NCBI RefSeq assembly: GCF_015206815.1 | Contig: NZ_JADEXZ010000003.1 | Location: 1 to 64,000, forward strand | Direction: 5' to 3' | Origin: Fortiea sp. LEGE XX443 | GTDB lineage: Bacteria > Cyanobacteriota > Cyanobacteriia > Cyanobacteriales > Nostocaceae | Length of the DNA stretch: 64,000 nucleotides | Shown: positions 18,801 to 26,706 of the stretch, in pieces | Layout: each line of letters opens with the position of its first letter | How positions within the stretch are numbered: position 1 is the first letter of the stretch | The notes under the pieces: model-generated | Databases searched by the model: none | Seen by the model: only the letters and a program-made list of their open reading frames with translations | What the model was told of the DNA's origin: nothing | Translations under genes and position numbers: made by a program

Positions 18801-18986
18801 TATTTCTTCAGGAGCAAGTCCAGGAGCTTCTGTTTCAATTTCGACCTGGGGAGGAGCAAAGTTAGGAAAAACATCCAGTGGCATTTGCGGGATGGTATTA
18901 AATAATATGATTACTGTAGAAATAAGTGCCGCAATTACTACTAACCAGCGTCGAGAAATTACCCATTTAGCGACTGCACTAATCAT
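15810..18986 (-). CDS. Heavy-metal RND efflux pump (CzcA/CusA/NrsA family)
   Basis: 1058 residues, full length for the family. It starts with a single helix (MISAVAKWVISRRWLVVIAA), has two large periplasmic loops and twelve membrane helices. The helix 4 motif is GGLAVAIGTAIDDAIVYAEN, in which the acidic residues drive proton coupling. Its Asp-Asp arrangement differs from the classic DFG and GAMVDAA signatures, so I do not assign a metal. It spans the inner membrane and needs the adaptor encoded 50 bp upstream (19037-20713) and an outer-membrane channel, which is not in this window. Confidence 0.92.
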   Translation of the reverse strand: MISAVAKWVISRRWLVVIAALISTVIILFNTIPQMPLDVFPNFAPPQVEIETEAPGLAPEEIESLVTLPIESSINGTPGINSVRSSSSAGLSVVRVVFGWGTDIYQARQLIQERLQQAVSKLPEGIETPRLAPISSPIGTVLKYAFTVEAEEENQNLKSKIDLMEVRRIVDWQVTNRLLAVPGVSQVLVYGGEVRQYQVLVDPNKLRAFNVSLQQVSEAVQGANVNAPGGFLITPDKQTLIRGIGRIESLDDLKQSVIVARQGTPVRLGDVADIQIGGAIKIGDGSLNGKDAVVVLVNKQPLADTPTVTRAIETAMTELQAGLPKGVKVTQTFRQADYIDASVENVRSALVEGSIIAAIILIPFLMNWRTLGVVLLNFALTFIFSLQVLSFLGLGLNTMTLGGLAVAIGTAIDDAIVYAENVVRLLRQNKHSSNPRSVLEIVFEGVQEVQQSLIGATLITIVVFSPIFALAGVEGRIFGPMGITYLVVVMVSSLEALLVSPALCAILLPQGKMPLKEPLIPRILKRLYYPCLDFAIHSPMMIISVAVAGMVAAIVIFPALGRAFLPEFQETTLVNTLAVYPGSSLEATNSAAFVLETKLKDDSRLKYVQLRAGRAPNDPDAAPVNLAHLDIGLTDKGMEKRQETVEWLREEFNQVPGAAANIGGFISHRIDEILSGVRSQIAVKIFGSDLEELRAIGKQVEGVMSSVSGLVDLQLEPQVPIEQIQIKFDRVAASRYGLTVGQLSEIIETALNGKVVSQVLEQQQSFDLVVWLQPQYRNNLQTIENLLVDIPSVGGDAGANKIPLATLAKVTYGTGPNTINRENVSRLIVVSANAQGRDLRSLVNEIQNKVKAQVQLPSGYFIQYGGQFEAEERASQNILIFSAISFVVITVLMYLSVKSIASTAMIMINLPIALVGGVIAVALTGGVVSVASLVGFVTLFGVATRNGLLLVDNYITKFAIGMSLKEILIAGSMERLNAILMTSFTSALGLVPLVIAVGPGKEVLQPLSIVVLGGLFTSTALTLLVLPALYSKFGKFLLPQKNPTFVEDGKVASPVLEN

Positions 18987-19036
18987 TATTTATTGAATTG
19001 TTGATTGCTAATTGTTGATTTTGTTTTTGTGAATTG

Positions 19037-20713
19037 TTAATGACTGTCTGAACGACGAGATTTTTCCTGTTCTTCGGCAGAAATAGAGGCGGTTGGTTGT
19101 TTGTGGTTGTCAATATAAACCTCTGTTTCATAATTAAAAGCATCACTTACTGGTACTAGACCGGAACGGATACGACGGCTAGACCAGAAGCTACCTCCCA
19201 TGAAAGCTACGATAGCAATGCCTAATCCTCCCCCTGCACCTAGCAACCATAAGGGTATTGGCAAACTGCTAGGTTTAGCCTCAGTTTCTTGAGAGTGGGA
19301 ATGTCCTTCTTCGTTATGTTCTTCTTTACTACCACCCTTCAAAGACTGTGCATAAAGTTGTGGCGCACGCTGAGTAACGACTGAATCTCCCTCAAATAAA
19401 CCACTTTTAATCTCTATTAAATCTCCAGAGGTTTGTCCTAACTCAACTTCCACAGATTGGAAGGCTTTGCCGTTTTGGACATAGACTAATTTCTTATTAT
19501 TTGCATCCACTACAGCAGAACTAGGAATTGCCAAAATAGCTGGAGATTTTTGGTCTGTTAGAACTTCCAGTTCGGCAAACATTCCAGGTTTGAGCTGTCC
19601 TCTAGCGTTATTGATTTCGGCTTGTACTGGTACTACTCGCGTTTCTCCTGCAACTACTGAGCCAATCCGTGTAATTCTTCCTGTAAAGGTTTGATTAGGC
19701 ACACTAGCAACCTTCATCCTTAAGGGTTGACCTGTCCCTACCTTGCCTAAATCTTTTTCATAAATATTTGCTGTGGCAAACACCCGACTATCATTCACAA
19801 TTGTCATTAACTTGCCACCTGCGTCCTCAAATGATTGACCGATGGTAACTTCTCTATCAGCAACCTTACCGGAAATTGGCGAAGTGACTGTGATTAGCCC
19901 CTTAGCATTAGCGCGGCTTCCTAGTTGTAGTAGCCGCGTTTCATAAATAGCACTGCTGCGATTAATATTAGACTTCGCTAGGCTAACTGCTGCTTGAGCG
20001 CGTTTTAGCTGATTTTCAGCAGCAATCACATCACGGCGACTATTGGCTGCTGTTAGTTTGGCTTTAGCTTCTGCCAGTTGGGTTTGAGATTCTAAGGCGT
20101 TGCGTCGGGGTAAAGCACCAGTGTCAGCTAACTGTTTGTCTTTCTCGTACTTTTCTTGAGCAAATGCGACTTGGCTTTGGGCTTGGGCAATTTCAGAGTC
20201 GGCTATTTGTTGGTAGCGGTCATAGTTTTGTTGTGCTAACCTCAAATCAGCTTCAGCCTGCTGTAAATCAGCCTGTGCTTGTGCCAGTTTTTCCTGAGAA
20301 TTAACTCGTAGTTCCACTAAGTCAGGACTAGTGACAACAGCGACGGGTTGACCTTTCTTTACTGATGTGCCTGGTTCTACCAGTAGTTCAACTACTTTTA
20401 CTCCTTGAATTGGAGTGGTAACTTCTACTTTCTGGCTAGGTAGAGTTTCAATCTGTCCAGTAGTTTTAATGCCAACCGCTAACCGTTGGCGTTGCACCGG
20501 TTCTACCTTAACTGCTAACAGTTTTGCGGTTTCTGCATCTACTTCAACGGAACCCGTCGATTCGCCTCCTGCTTGAAACGCACTGCTGCCACTGTGGTCG
20601 TGACCAGCACCAGCCAAAACAGTAGTAGGCGTATTTAGCAGTAACAAACTCAACGTTGTCAATGAAACATAACGCAGTGGAGCAGAAGATTGAAACAAAT
20701 TCGAGATTCCCAT
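19037..20713 (-). CDS. RND efflux periplasmic adaptor (CusB/CzcB/NrsB family)
   Basis: 558 residues. An N-terminal signal or anchor (about 14-34), a split lipoyl domain, a long coiled coil rich in Ala, Gln and Glu (about 135-255), beta-barrel and membrane-proximal domains (GMFAELEVLTDQ) are present. It is longer than usual: a His-rich stretch (EEHNEEGHSHSQE) and a second hydrophobic segment (IPLWLLGAGGGLGIAIVAFM) precede a polar tail. The extra C-terminal helix would anchor the protein twice. It links the RND pump to the outer membrane. The gene is first in the operon and carries motif E about 140 bp upstream. Confidence 0.9.
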   Translation of the reverse strand: MGISNLFQSSAPLRYVSLTTLSLLLLNTPTTVLAGAGHDHSGSSAFQAGGESTGSVEVDAETAKLLAVKVEPVQRQRLAVGIKTTGQIETLPSQKVEVTTPIQGVKVVELLVEPGTSVKKGQPVAVVTSPDLVELRVNSQEKLAQAQADLQQAEADLRLAQQNYDRYQQIADSEIAQAQSQVAFAQEKYEKDKQLADTGALPRRNALESQTQLAEAKAKLTAANSRRDVIAAENQLKRAQAAVSLAKSNINRSSAIYETRLLQLGSRANAKGLITVTSPISGKVADREVTIGQSFEDAGGKLMTIVNDSRVFATANIYEKDLGKVGTGQPLRMKVASVPNQTFTGRITRIGSVVAGETRVVPVQAEINNARGQLKPGMFAELEVLTDQKSPAILAIPSSAVVDANNKKLVYVQNGKAFQSVEVELGQTSGDLIEIKSGLFEGDSVVTQRAPQLYAQSLKGGSKEEHNEEGHSHSQETEAKPSSLPIPLWLLGAGGGLGIAIVAFMGGSFWSSRRIRSGLVPVSDAFNYETEVYIDNHKQPTASISAEEQEKSRRSDSH

Positions 20714-20784
20714 CGCTTGTTGTGTCCTAAATATACTCAGAAAGCGGAGTCGCGTTTGATGTGTAAATTTGGACTACCACTTTC

Positions 20785-20799
20785 TTTAGCTAGTTACAT
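20785..20799. repeat. 15-bp match to the response-regulator promoter
   Basis: TTTAGCTAGTTACAT, identical to 11705-11719. Here it lies about 55 bp on the gene side of motif E, whereas at the other site it abuts motif D. Confidence 0.4.
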
Positions 20800-20854
20800 T
20801 GCTTTTGTGAGTAGTTTACAGAATAGTAGTCTTTTTCCAGTGTTTCATATCAAC

Positions 20855-20872
20855 ATGAAATTTGGGTGAATT
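20855..20872. promoter_or_regulatory. Direct-repeat regulatory motif E
   Basis: ATGAAAT and GTGAATT, 11 bp apart, 142 bp upstream of the RND adaptor start. It matches motifs A, B and D in sequence and period. Confidence 0.5.
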
Positions 20873-21027
20873 TTTTAGTGACGATTGCTATTAAGAAAAA
20901 CTGCAATATTTAGAATAGATTCATGTTATGAAAATTACAGTTTTCTCAAATGCGTTAATTACACACAATATTTTGATAATTGTAGGTATTTTCATTACAT
21001 AACCATAGATATTTACTTAAATATATT

Positions 21028-21127
21028 TACTGTGATCGCGGTGTTCCGATTCAAAATTAATTCTGCTTGGTTAGTGCTGGCAGGAGGAGCGCTCGGACTT
21101 GCCTCACGTAATATTGCTAGGCTCTAG
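21028..21127 (+). pseudogene. Chromate transporter ChrA, C-terminal remnant
   Basis: The last 30 residues of the frame ending at 21127 read VIAVFRFKINSAWLVLAGGALGLA, which resembles the terminal helix of ChrA-type chromate transporters. Everything upstream is AT-rich and unrelated, so only the 3' end of a gene remains. The identification rests on a short match. Confidence 0.45.
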
Positions 21128-21461
21128 GTGCATACATCATCACTAGAACACCTACCAGAACGATCGCAGATCCTACCTAGTCCAAGCGATTAGGTGCAAC
21201 ATTGTCGATTCGCCAGCCCCAGAGGATAGAAAGGATGATGAAAACTCCGCCGTAAGCGGCATAAGCCCGACCAAAGTTTGTCGGTTGAAGGGTGGCAACA
21301 AAACCATAAGTTGTTAGCAAAACAGCCCCACATAGCACTAGCCAAAGACTTTTCCCTTCACGCAACCATAGCCAAACTAAATAGCCACCTCCGATTTCAC
21401 AGAAACCAGACAGAATGAATAGAAGTAGTGAATTGAGAATGTGCATATTGTAGTAGTTCAA
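21117..21461 (-). pseudogene. ynfA: YnfA/UPF0060 membrane protein interrupted by an amber codon
   Basis: The open frame from 21461 stops at TAG (21177-21179) after 94 residues, ending VAPNRLD. Beyond the TAG the same frame continues VGSAIVLVGVLVMMYAPRA to the next stop at 21117-21119, which is the normal fourth helix and MYAPR ending of this family. The protein therefore lost its last helix through one nonsense change. YnfA-like proteins have four helices and resemble small multidrug-resistance exporters, but their function is uncertain. It lies downstream of the cadmium/zinc ATPase gene in the same direction. Confidence 0.8.
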
Positions 21462-21479
21462 ATCTCTGACATTAAAAGC

Positions 21480-21557
21480 TTAGTTCTTGAGACTGACTAG
21501 GCAGTGGAAAAAAATGGCTGTAAACAAAAGTGTTGATACAACTGCTAAATGATACAT
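21480..21557 (-). CDS. 25-residue hydrophobic peptide with a strong ribosome binding site
   Basis: ATG at 21557 is preceded by TTGGAGGTTATT, a near-ideal Shine-Dalgarno at the right spacing. The peptide (MYHLAVVSTLLFTAIFFHCL, then VSLKN) is one membrane helix. It lies 38 bp downstream of the P-type ATPase stop and 18 bp before the ynfA start, so it fits as a gene in that operon. Small single-helix partners of transporters are known in other bacteria. A regulatory role here is speculation. Confidence 0.5.
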   Translation of the reverse strand: MYHLAVVSTLLFTAIFFHCLVSLKN

Positions 21558-21595
21558 AATAACCTCCAACAATATTGACCTGATTTAGCAAAACC

Positions 21596-24034
21596 TTAAA
21601 CTTCGCCAATTCGTGTATTAAACAATCGCATGGCATTGAGCGTTACGAACAAGGAAGATCCCATATCTTCTAACACTGCTACTGGCAAACCGATTATCCC
21701 CAAAGTTCCCAAGAGAATAAACGTGCCATTCAAGACAAGTGCCAGGACAATACTTTGCTTGATTACTGACAGAGTGCGTTGGCTGAGTTTAATCGCATAA
21801 GCCAACCGGCGCAGGTCTCCACTTGTTAGTACAACATCAGCCGTTTCCAGGGTAACGTCGATGTTGCCCACTGCAAAACTGACATCGGCGGCTGCCAAAG
21901 CGGGAGTATCGTTGATGCCGTCCCCGACCATACCTACCACTCCAGTACGGCGAAGTTTGTAGATTGCTTGGAGTTTGTCTTCGGGTAGTAATTGAGCTTG
22001 ATATTCATCAATGCCTACCTGTTGAGCAATCTCTCTAGCTACAGGAGAGCGATCGCCTGTCAGCATTACCAGCCGCTTCAATCCAAGTCGTTTCAACGCT
22101 CGAACCGCTTCTTTTGATTCCAGACGCAAACCATCTGCTAGAGCGATCGCACCGATTAAGCCTTGGCGAGTCCCGACTAACACGGGAGTTTGTCCCTGTG
22201 ATTCCATCTCCTTCAACAAAGATTGATCTGCTGCTGATAGTGAAATTTCTTGCTCAGTAAACAATCGGCGATTGCCGACAAAGTAAATAGACTGTCCAAA
22301 CTTTGCCCAAATTCCTTTACCAGGGACAGCAGTAAAGGATTCTGGCGACTCCAGTTCCATTTCCTTGGCTTTTGCTTGTGCCACGATCGCCTTTGCCAAG
22401 GGATGCTCTGATTGTTGTTCTAAAGAGGCAGCAATTAGTAGCACAGTATCTGCACTCATTTCCCCTAAAGTATAAACCTCTTGTACAACAGGCATTCCTT
22501 GAGTAATCGTGCCAGTTTTATCAAAGGCAAGGGTTGTTAGTCGTCCGGCTGTTTCTAATGCCTTGCCACCTTTGAACAACACTCCTTTTCGGGTTGCTGC
22601 CCCAATTGCACTGACAAGAGAAACGGGGGTAGCAATTACCAAAGCACAAGGGCAAGCAATGACGATCAGTACCAATGCTTTGTAGAACCAGACATTAAGC
22701 GGTTGGGCAAAGAACAACGGCGGAATAAATGCAATTGCTGCTGCAAGAGTCAGGACGATCGGTGTGTAGATGGTAGAAAAACGGTCAACCCACTGCTGGA
22801 TAGGAGCGCGGCTTTCTTGAGCCTCTTCAACCAGATGAACAATCCGAGCAACAGTTGTATCTTTGGCAGTATGCGTGACCTCAACTTCTAAAAACCCTGT
22901 CTGATTCAGAGTTCCCGCAAACACTTGGTTTCCTTTTTCCTTGTTTTCTGGCAGAGATTCCCCGGTAATAGGAGATTGATCGACTGCACTTATCCCGGAC
23001 ATAACTATGCCATCGAGAGCAATTCTCTGTCCGGGGCGGATGGTCAAAATTTCGCCTAAGAGAATACTTTCAACCGGAACAGAAAACTCTTGCCCATTCC
23101 GCCTAACAGTTGCGGTTGTAGGAGTCAGATCCATTAAGTCTCGAATCGCATTGCGGGTACGACCAAGTGTAAAATTTTGTAGCGTTGTTCCGAGTGCAAA
23201 GAAAAAAATGACTAATGCGCCTTGAAACCACTGATTCAAAATTGCCGCCCCGATCGCTGCTAAAGTCATGAGCAGGTTCATATCGGCACGACGCAATTTG
23301 AGTGCAATCCAGGCTGCCCTGAGAATGGGTACGATGGCAACAATCAAACTAATAGCATAGAATCCCTGAGCAACCAGAGGTAGTGACAGTAGCCGTTCTG
23401 CAATCAACCCCAGTATTAGCCCAACGCCACTCAAAACAACCGTTTGTCCCCGGCGAGTATAGAGCCAGAATTGCCATCCACCTAGATCGGACTTGCGAGA
23501 TTGCAAATTATCAGCCAGGTTCTCTGTTGAAATGCCCGTACCAGCAGATGAATTCGCTGTCGTATCTAGTTCGACTATGTAGCCCAAATCAGTTACACGC
23601 TTAACTATGTCAGCTTCACTGGCTTGTTGCGGGTCATAAATGACGTTCAACCGTTCTGAAGCGAAGTTAACCGTTGCCTCCGTAATTCCCGGTAACTGCT
23701 GTAAATTTGCGGCAATAGTCTTAGCACAGCCGCCACAGTCCATCCCGCCTATATACGCTTGTAGAGTTTGAGTCGATGGTGTTTGAACTTGAGTGACCTG
23801 ATTTGGAATTGGTTCAATCGTGTAACCCAAGGCTGTAACGCGATCTCGAATAGTGGCTTCATTCGCCTGCTGCGAGTCGTAAGTTACACTCAGCCGTTCT
23901 GTAGCGAAACTGACTTTAACTTCAGCGACTCCGGTAAGTTTCTGCAAAGTCGCTTCGATTGTCTTAGCACAACCACCGCAGTCCATTCCACCGATTTGTG
24001 CCTGGAAAATTTTCAGTGCTGAAGCTGAGTTCAT
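21596..24034 (-). CDS. Cadmium/zinc P1B-type ATPase with two HMA domains (CadA-like)
   Basis: 812 residues. Two N-terminal heavy-metal domains, each with GMDCGGC (near 14-20 and 95-101), are near-duplicates of each other. Then come membrane helices, CPC at 461-463 in IACPCALVIATPVS, the DKTGT phosphorylation site, SEHPLA and GDGINDTPALAAADV. The helix 6 context (CPCALVIxTPVSxVSAIG) is that of CadA-type exporters, which pump Cd2+, Zn2+ or Pb2+ out of the cytosol. It lacks the His-rich loop of the ATPase at 6258. It is divergent from the ArsR gene at 24148, with three inverted repeats between. Confidence 0.9.
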   Translation of the reverse strand: MNSASALKIFQAQIGGMDCGGCAKTIEATLQKLTGVAEVKVSFATERLSVTYDSQQANEATIRDRVTALGYTIEPIPNQVTQVQTPSTQTLQAYIGGMDCGGCAKTIAANLQQLPGITEATVNFASERLNVIYDPQQASEADIVKRVTDLGYIVELDTTANSSAGTGISTENLADNLQSRKSDLGGWQFWLYTRRGQTVVLSGVGLILGLIAERLLSLPLVAQGFYAISLIVAIVPILRAAWIALKLRRADMNLLMTLAAIGAAILNQWFQGALVIFFFALGTTLQNFTLGRTRNAIRDLMDLTPTTATVRRNGQEFSVPVESILLGEILTIRPGQRIALDGIVMSGISAVDQSPITGESLPENKEKGNQVFAGTLNQTGFLEVEVTHTAKDTTVARIVHLVEEAQESRAPIQQWVDRFSTIYTPIVLTLAAAIAFIPPLFFAQPLNVWFYKALVLIVIACPCALVIATPVSLVSAIGAATRKGVLFKGGKALETAGRLTTLAFDKTGTITQGMPVVQEVYTLGEMSADTVLLIAASLEQQSEHPLAKAIVAQAKAKEMELESPESFTAVPGKGIWAKFGQSIYFVGNRRLFTEQEISLSAADQSLLKEMESQGQTPVLVGTRQGLIGAIALADGLRLESKEAVRALKRLGLKRLVMLTGDRSPVAREIAQQVGIDEYQAQLLPEDKLQAIYKLRRTGVVGMVGDGINDTPALAAADVSFAVGNIDVTLETADVVLTSGDLRRLAYAIKLSQRTLSVIKQSIVLALVLNGTFILLGTLGIIGLPVAVLEDMGSSLFVTLNAMRLFNTRIGEV

Positions 24035-24076
24035 CTTGCCAGCCCTTCAAAAATGTGCTTTTGTTGAGGTCAAACG

Positions 24077-24148
24077 TATCAGTAGTTGCTGATATGTAAT
24101 ATATTATCAATTAGTGATATGTTGTCAACGTATCAGCCTTTGGTAATA
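24077..24148. promoter_or_regulatory. Cluster of three TATCA/TGATA inverted repeats
   Basis: TATCA-8 bp-TGATA at 24077-24094, TATCA-5 bp-TGATA at 24105-24119, and TATCA-6 bp-GGTAATA at 24131-24148. They fill the space between the divergent ATPase and ArsR genes. The third touches the upstream ArsR start, which favours the internal start at 24178. Confidence 0.55.
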
Positions 24149-24540
24149 TGTCATGGTCTAAAGCACGCAATAAGCAAATGACTACCTGTACTCAAACAGC
24201 AGACTTGAAGGCGAAGCTATTTCGAGGATTTTCTGATTCCTCTCGTCTGTCCATCCTTAACACGCTGCGGAAAGGTTCGCTAACGGTAAGTGAAATCGTT
24301 GACCAAACTGGTCTTAGCCAATCAAACGTATCGAATCATCTCAGTTGTCTGCGCTGTTGCGAGCTGGTGGTACGCAAGCAGCAAGGACGGTTTATGTACT
24401 ATGAGCTTGCCGATATGCGAATTGCGAAGCTTTTAGATTTAGCGGATGAATTGCTAGCAGACGTAGCCCAAGGCGTTCGTCAATGCTCTCACTATGAATC
24501 TTCGTCAGTAAATAAATTGAGTCAGTACTCAAGCGATTGA
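24148..24540 (+). CDS. ArsR-family repressor of the CmtR type
   Basis: 130 residues, or 120 from the internal Met at 24178 (MTTCTQTADLKAKLFRGFSD), which is the likelier start because the upstream one overlaps an operator repeat. The winged helix contains TVSEIVDQTGLSQSNVSNHL as recognition region. Metal-site candidates are the Cys residues in LSCLRCCELV on the recognition helix and a C-terminal Cys (VRQCSHYES), an arrangement like Cd/Pb-sensing CmtR. It lacks the alpha-5 zinc site of the ZiaR protein at 5703. It would repress the divergent CadA-like ATPase gene and itself until Cd2+ or Pb2+ binds. Confidence 0.85.
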   Translation: MSWSKARNKQMTTCTQTADLKAKLFRGFSDSSRLSILNTLRKGSLTVSEIVDQTGLSQSNVSNHLSCLRCCELVVRKQQGRFMYYELADMRIAKLLDLADELLADVAQGVRQCSHYESSSVNKLSQYSSD

Positions 24541-24740
24541 AGCCAACTGTTCAATAGTTATTTCATGCCGTGTATGGTGGGTGGCATGATGAGAGGACGG
24601 TAGCTGACAAATAACTTGGAGTAGCGATCGCAGTTTTGACACTATTGAGGATGATTGGAGAATTGAACCGAGATATCAAAACGAAAAATATATCTGAAAC
24701 AGAATCTAAAACTTAGCCACTCGAACTCTTATGGATTGTT

Positions 24741-25364
24741 TTGTGTTTGCGAAGCGGACTATTTCTAGCGGAGTTCATGACGGGATTTCGAGTACATAGT
24801 TTATCCTTAATCGCTCTATCTGGTCATCTTTTCGTCGATTTAAGTGCGATCGCTATTGCTATAGTTGCTGCTTGGTTAGTCGATTATTATCCTCAAACTA
24901 AGTTACCTCTCAATCCTCCGCAAATTGAGGCTATAGCTGCCTTACTGAACGGCTTGATTCTCTTAGCCGTGGCAGGATCGATTCTTTGGGGAATCATACA
25001 TAATTTTCAAGCTTTTGCATCTGAAACTAGCTTACCGATGCTGGCAATAGCAGCATTAGGACTGGCTGTTAAAGGAATAAATGCCAGTTTGCTTTACGAA
25101 GAAAGTCATCATAATTTAAATGTGCGGGGCGTATTCTTTCATGCGATCGCCGATGGTGCTAGTTTCTTCGGTTTATTAATAGCAGCGTTAGCTATTTTTT
25201 ATTTAAATTGGGTTTGGGCGGATACGGCAGCTAGTTTTTTAGTAGTAATTTTTATGTTAGTGAGTGCATTTTCCCTACTGAGAGATAGTTGCTCGCTGTT
25301 AGTTAGTTTTGATATAGAAAACGGACAACACCCCTCAAGAAATTGCGAAGACAGTGGGGATTAA
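24741..25364 (+). pseudogene. Short CDF-like cation transporter (copy 2), 5' end broken
   Basis: A paralogue of 8674-9312 with the same six helices and both H-x3-D metal motifs (GHLFVD and HAIAD). The frame upstream continues with the expected start region (MIGELNRDIKTKN from the ATG at 24651) but is cut by TAG at 24714-24716, so translation would have to begin at a rare TTG (24741). The C terminus (about the last 17 residues) runs into unrelated sequence. It follows the CmtR-like gene by 200 bp, mirroring the ATPase-CDF pairing at 6258-9312. It may be inactive. Confidence 0.65.
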
Positions 25365-25730
25365 CTCAGGTAGCTGGTGCAGCTTTTGTGGGTTTAGCTG
25401 CTGCTAGTCCCGAAATTGGTATTAATACGGCGAGTGCGATTACAGGAGTTTCGGATATCGGTTTAAGAACGATGCTCGGTTCAAATATCATTGCTATTCC
25501 TATAATCGTTACTAATGCTTACTTGGCTTCTCGCCGGGAGCGATTGGGAGAAGAAAACGATCCAGAATCGGGAAAAGATTTTGATACCCATGCCCGTCAC
25601 CGCCAGCAAATATTGTTGCGAGTAGAAAAAGCAGCCGTGAGCGTCCAAGCGATTCCTTATTTGGCAATTATTGCCATAGTTGCCGTTTTGACTCTGCCGA
25701 AATCGGTACGGGGACTTCAGCCCATCGATG
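25325..25730 (+). pseudogene. Na+/Ca2+ exchanger-family (CaCA) fragment
   Basis: The frame overlapping the end of the CDF gene encodes GAAFVGLAAASPEIGINTAS, then ITGVSDIGLRTMLGSNIIAI, the alpha-repeat pattern (G-S-PE ... GSN) of cation/Ca2+ exchangers, followed by a charged loop and one more helix. A TGA lies just upstream, and no second alpha-repeat follows: after GLQPIDG the sequence becomes unrelated and stops at 25819. Both ends of the gene are missing. Confidence 0.55.
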
Positions 25731-26024
25731 GTTTGGTAAACAGAAATGACCGTATATTGCAGTCCTTCTTGTGGCTGTTGTGGAGGATGGATCGAACATG
25801 CTCAAAAGCATGGTTTTAAAGTCAAAAACCACCAAATCATCGAGCGGTAACGTTTGGTAGCATCCACAACAGGGGTAAATAATAGAAGAAATGCCACCTG
25901 CAATTGCAAATGGCTTCACTGTAACATCTCGTTCGCAACTTCAGACACCGAAAGGTAAAGTTGTACTCCTCCAACAATTAGATGCACCCTGCCACGTTCT
26001 TCTCAAAAAGACTGTTTATTTCTG

Positions 26025-26582
26025 CTATTTACTTTCTAAAAAGTTTAGATGAAGTTTCTTGCCAACTTTAATGCCTAGAGTTTTGGTGCTGTTAGCAGGT
26101 AGTTCGATAACCTGGTTAACAGGATAGACGGAATCGTACTTAGGACAGATTTTGGTATTGCAAGGGGGAGCTGCTTCTACGATTGATTTGATAACTCCAT
26201 CTTGGAGGAATATCATATCTAAAGGAATATACGTATCTTTCATCCAAAGTTTAACTTTTTCAGGTTTTTTGAGGACAAATAACATTCCGTGATTTTCAGG
26301 AATCGAATTACGAAATTTGAGCCCGTGGGCATATTCTTTTCTATCGTCAGCTAATTCGAGTTGAACTGTTTGATTGTTACTGGTAAAGGTCGCGCCAATA
26401 GGTAAATACTGGGGCTGGCGAGTCCAAAAGTATAGCGGTAGGGGTGATAAGGCAGCAGTAAAACCAGCAATTGGCCCAACAAATTTGATAAATTTGATGA
26501 ATTTGTAAAATAGGCTTTTTTCTGGATTTTGTGATTGTTTAGTTTGAATGTTGGTTTGAGCAGTTTGTCTTGTGACTTCCAT
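26025..26582 (-). CDS. DUF192 family protein with N-terminal membrane anchor
   Basis: 185 residues. A polar N terminus (1-30) and one hydrophobic segment (about 33-51) precede a DUF192 domain (about 62-183) with its typical ELADDRKEYAHGLKFR start, HGMLFV, WMKDTYIPLDMIFL and VIELPA blocks. DUF192 is a compact beta domain found in many exported bacterial proteins; its role is not established. The anchor would place it in the periplasm. No partner gene is evident, though a Ycf46-like ATPase lies 125 bp upstream of it on the same strand. Confidence 0.85.
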   Translation of the reverse strand: MEVTRQTAQTNIQTKQSQNPEKSLFYKFIKFIKFVGPIAGFTAALSPLPLYFWTRQPQYLPIGATFTSNNQTVQLELADDRKEYAHGLKFRNSIPENHGMLFVLKKPEKVKLWMKDTYIPLDMIFLQDGVIKSIVEAAPPCNTKICPKYDSVYPVNQVIELPANSTKTLGIKVGKKLHLNFLESK

Positions 26583-26706
26583 AGTTTTAGCTAAATAAGG
26601 TAGTAAAGTGTTTAGAAATGGTAAGGATTATGAACTGTTGAAATGTTTTGGTTACATTTGCTTTCGTCCAAACATGATGAAACTTTGAATTGATTTATGA
26701 TGTGTC

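Noticed and set aside
20885-21027. N-terminal part of the plus-strand frame ending at 21127
   Set aside because: AT-rich and without transporter-like sequence; only the last 30 residues look like ChrA.
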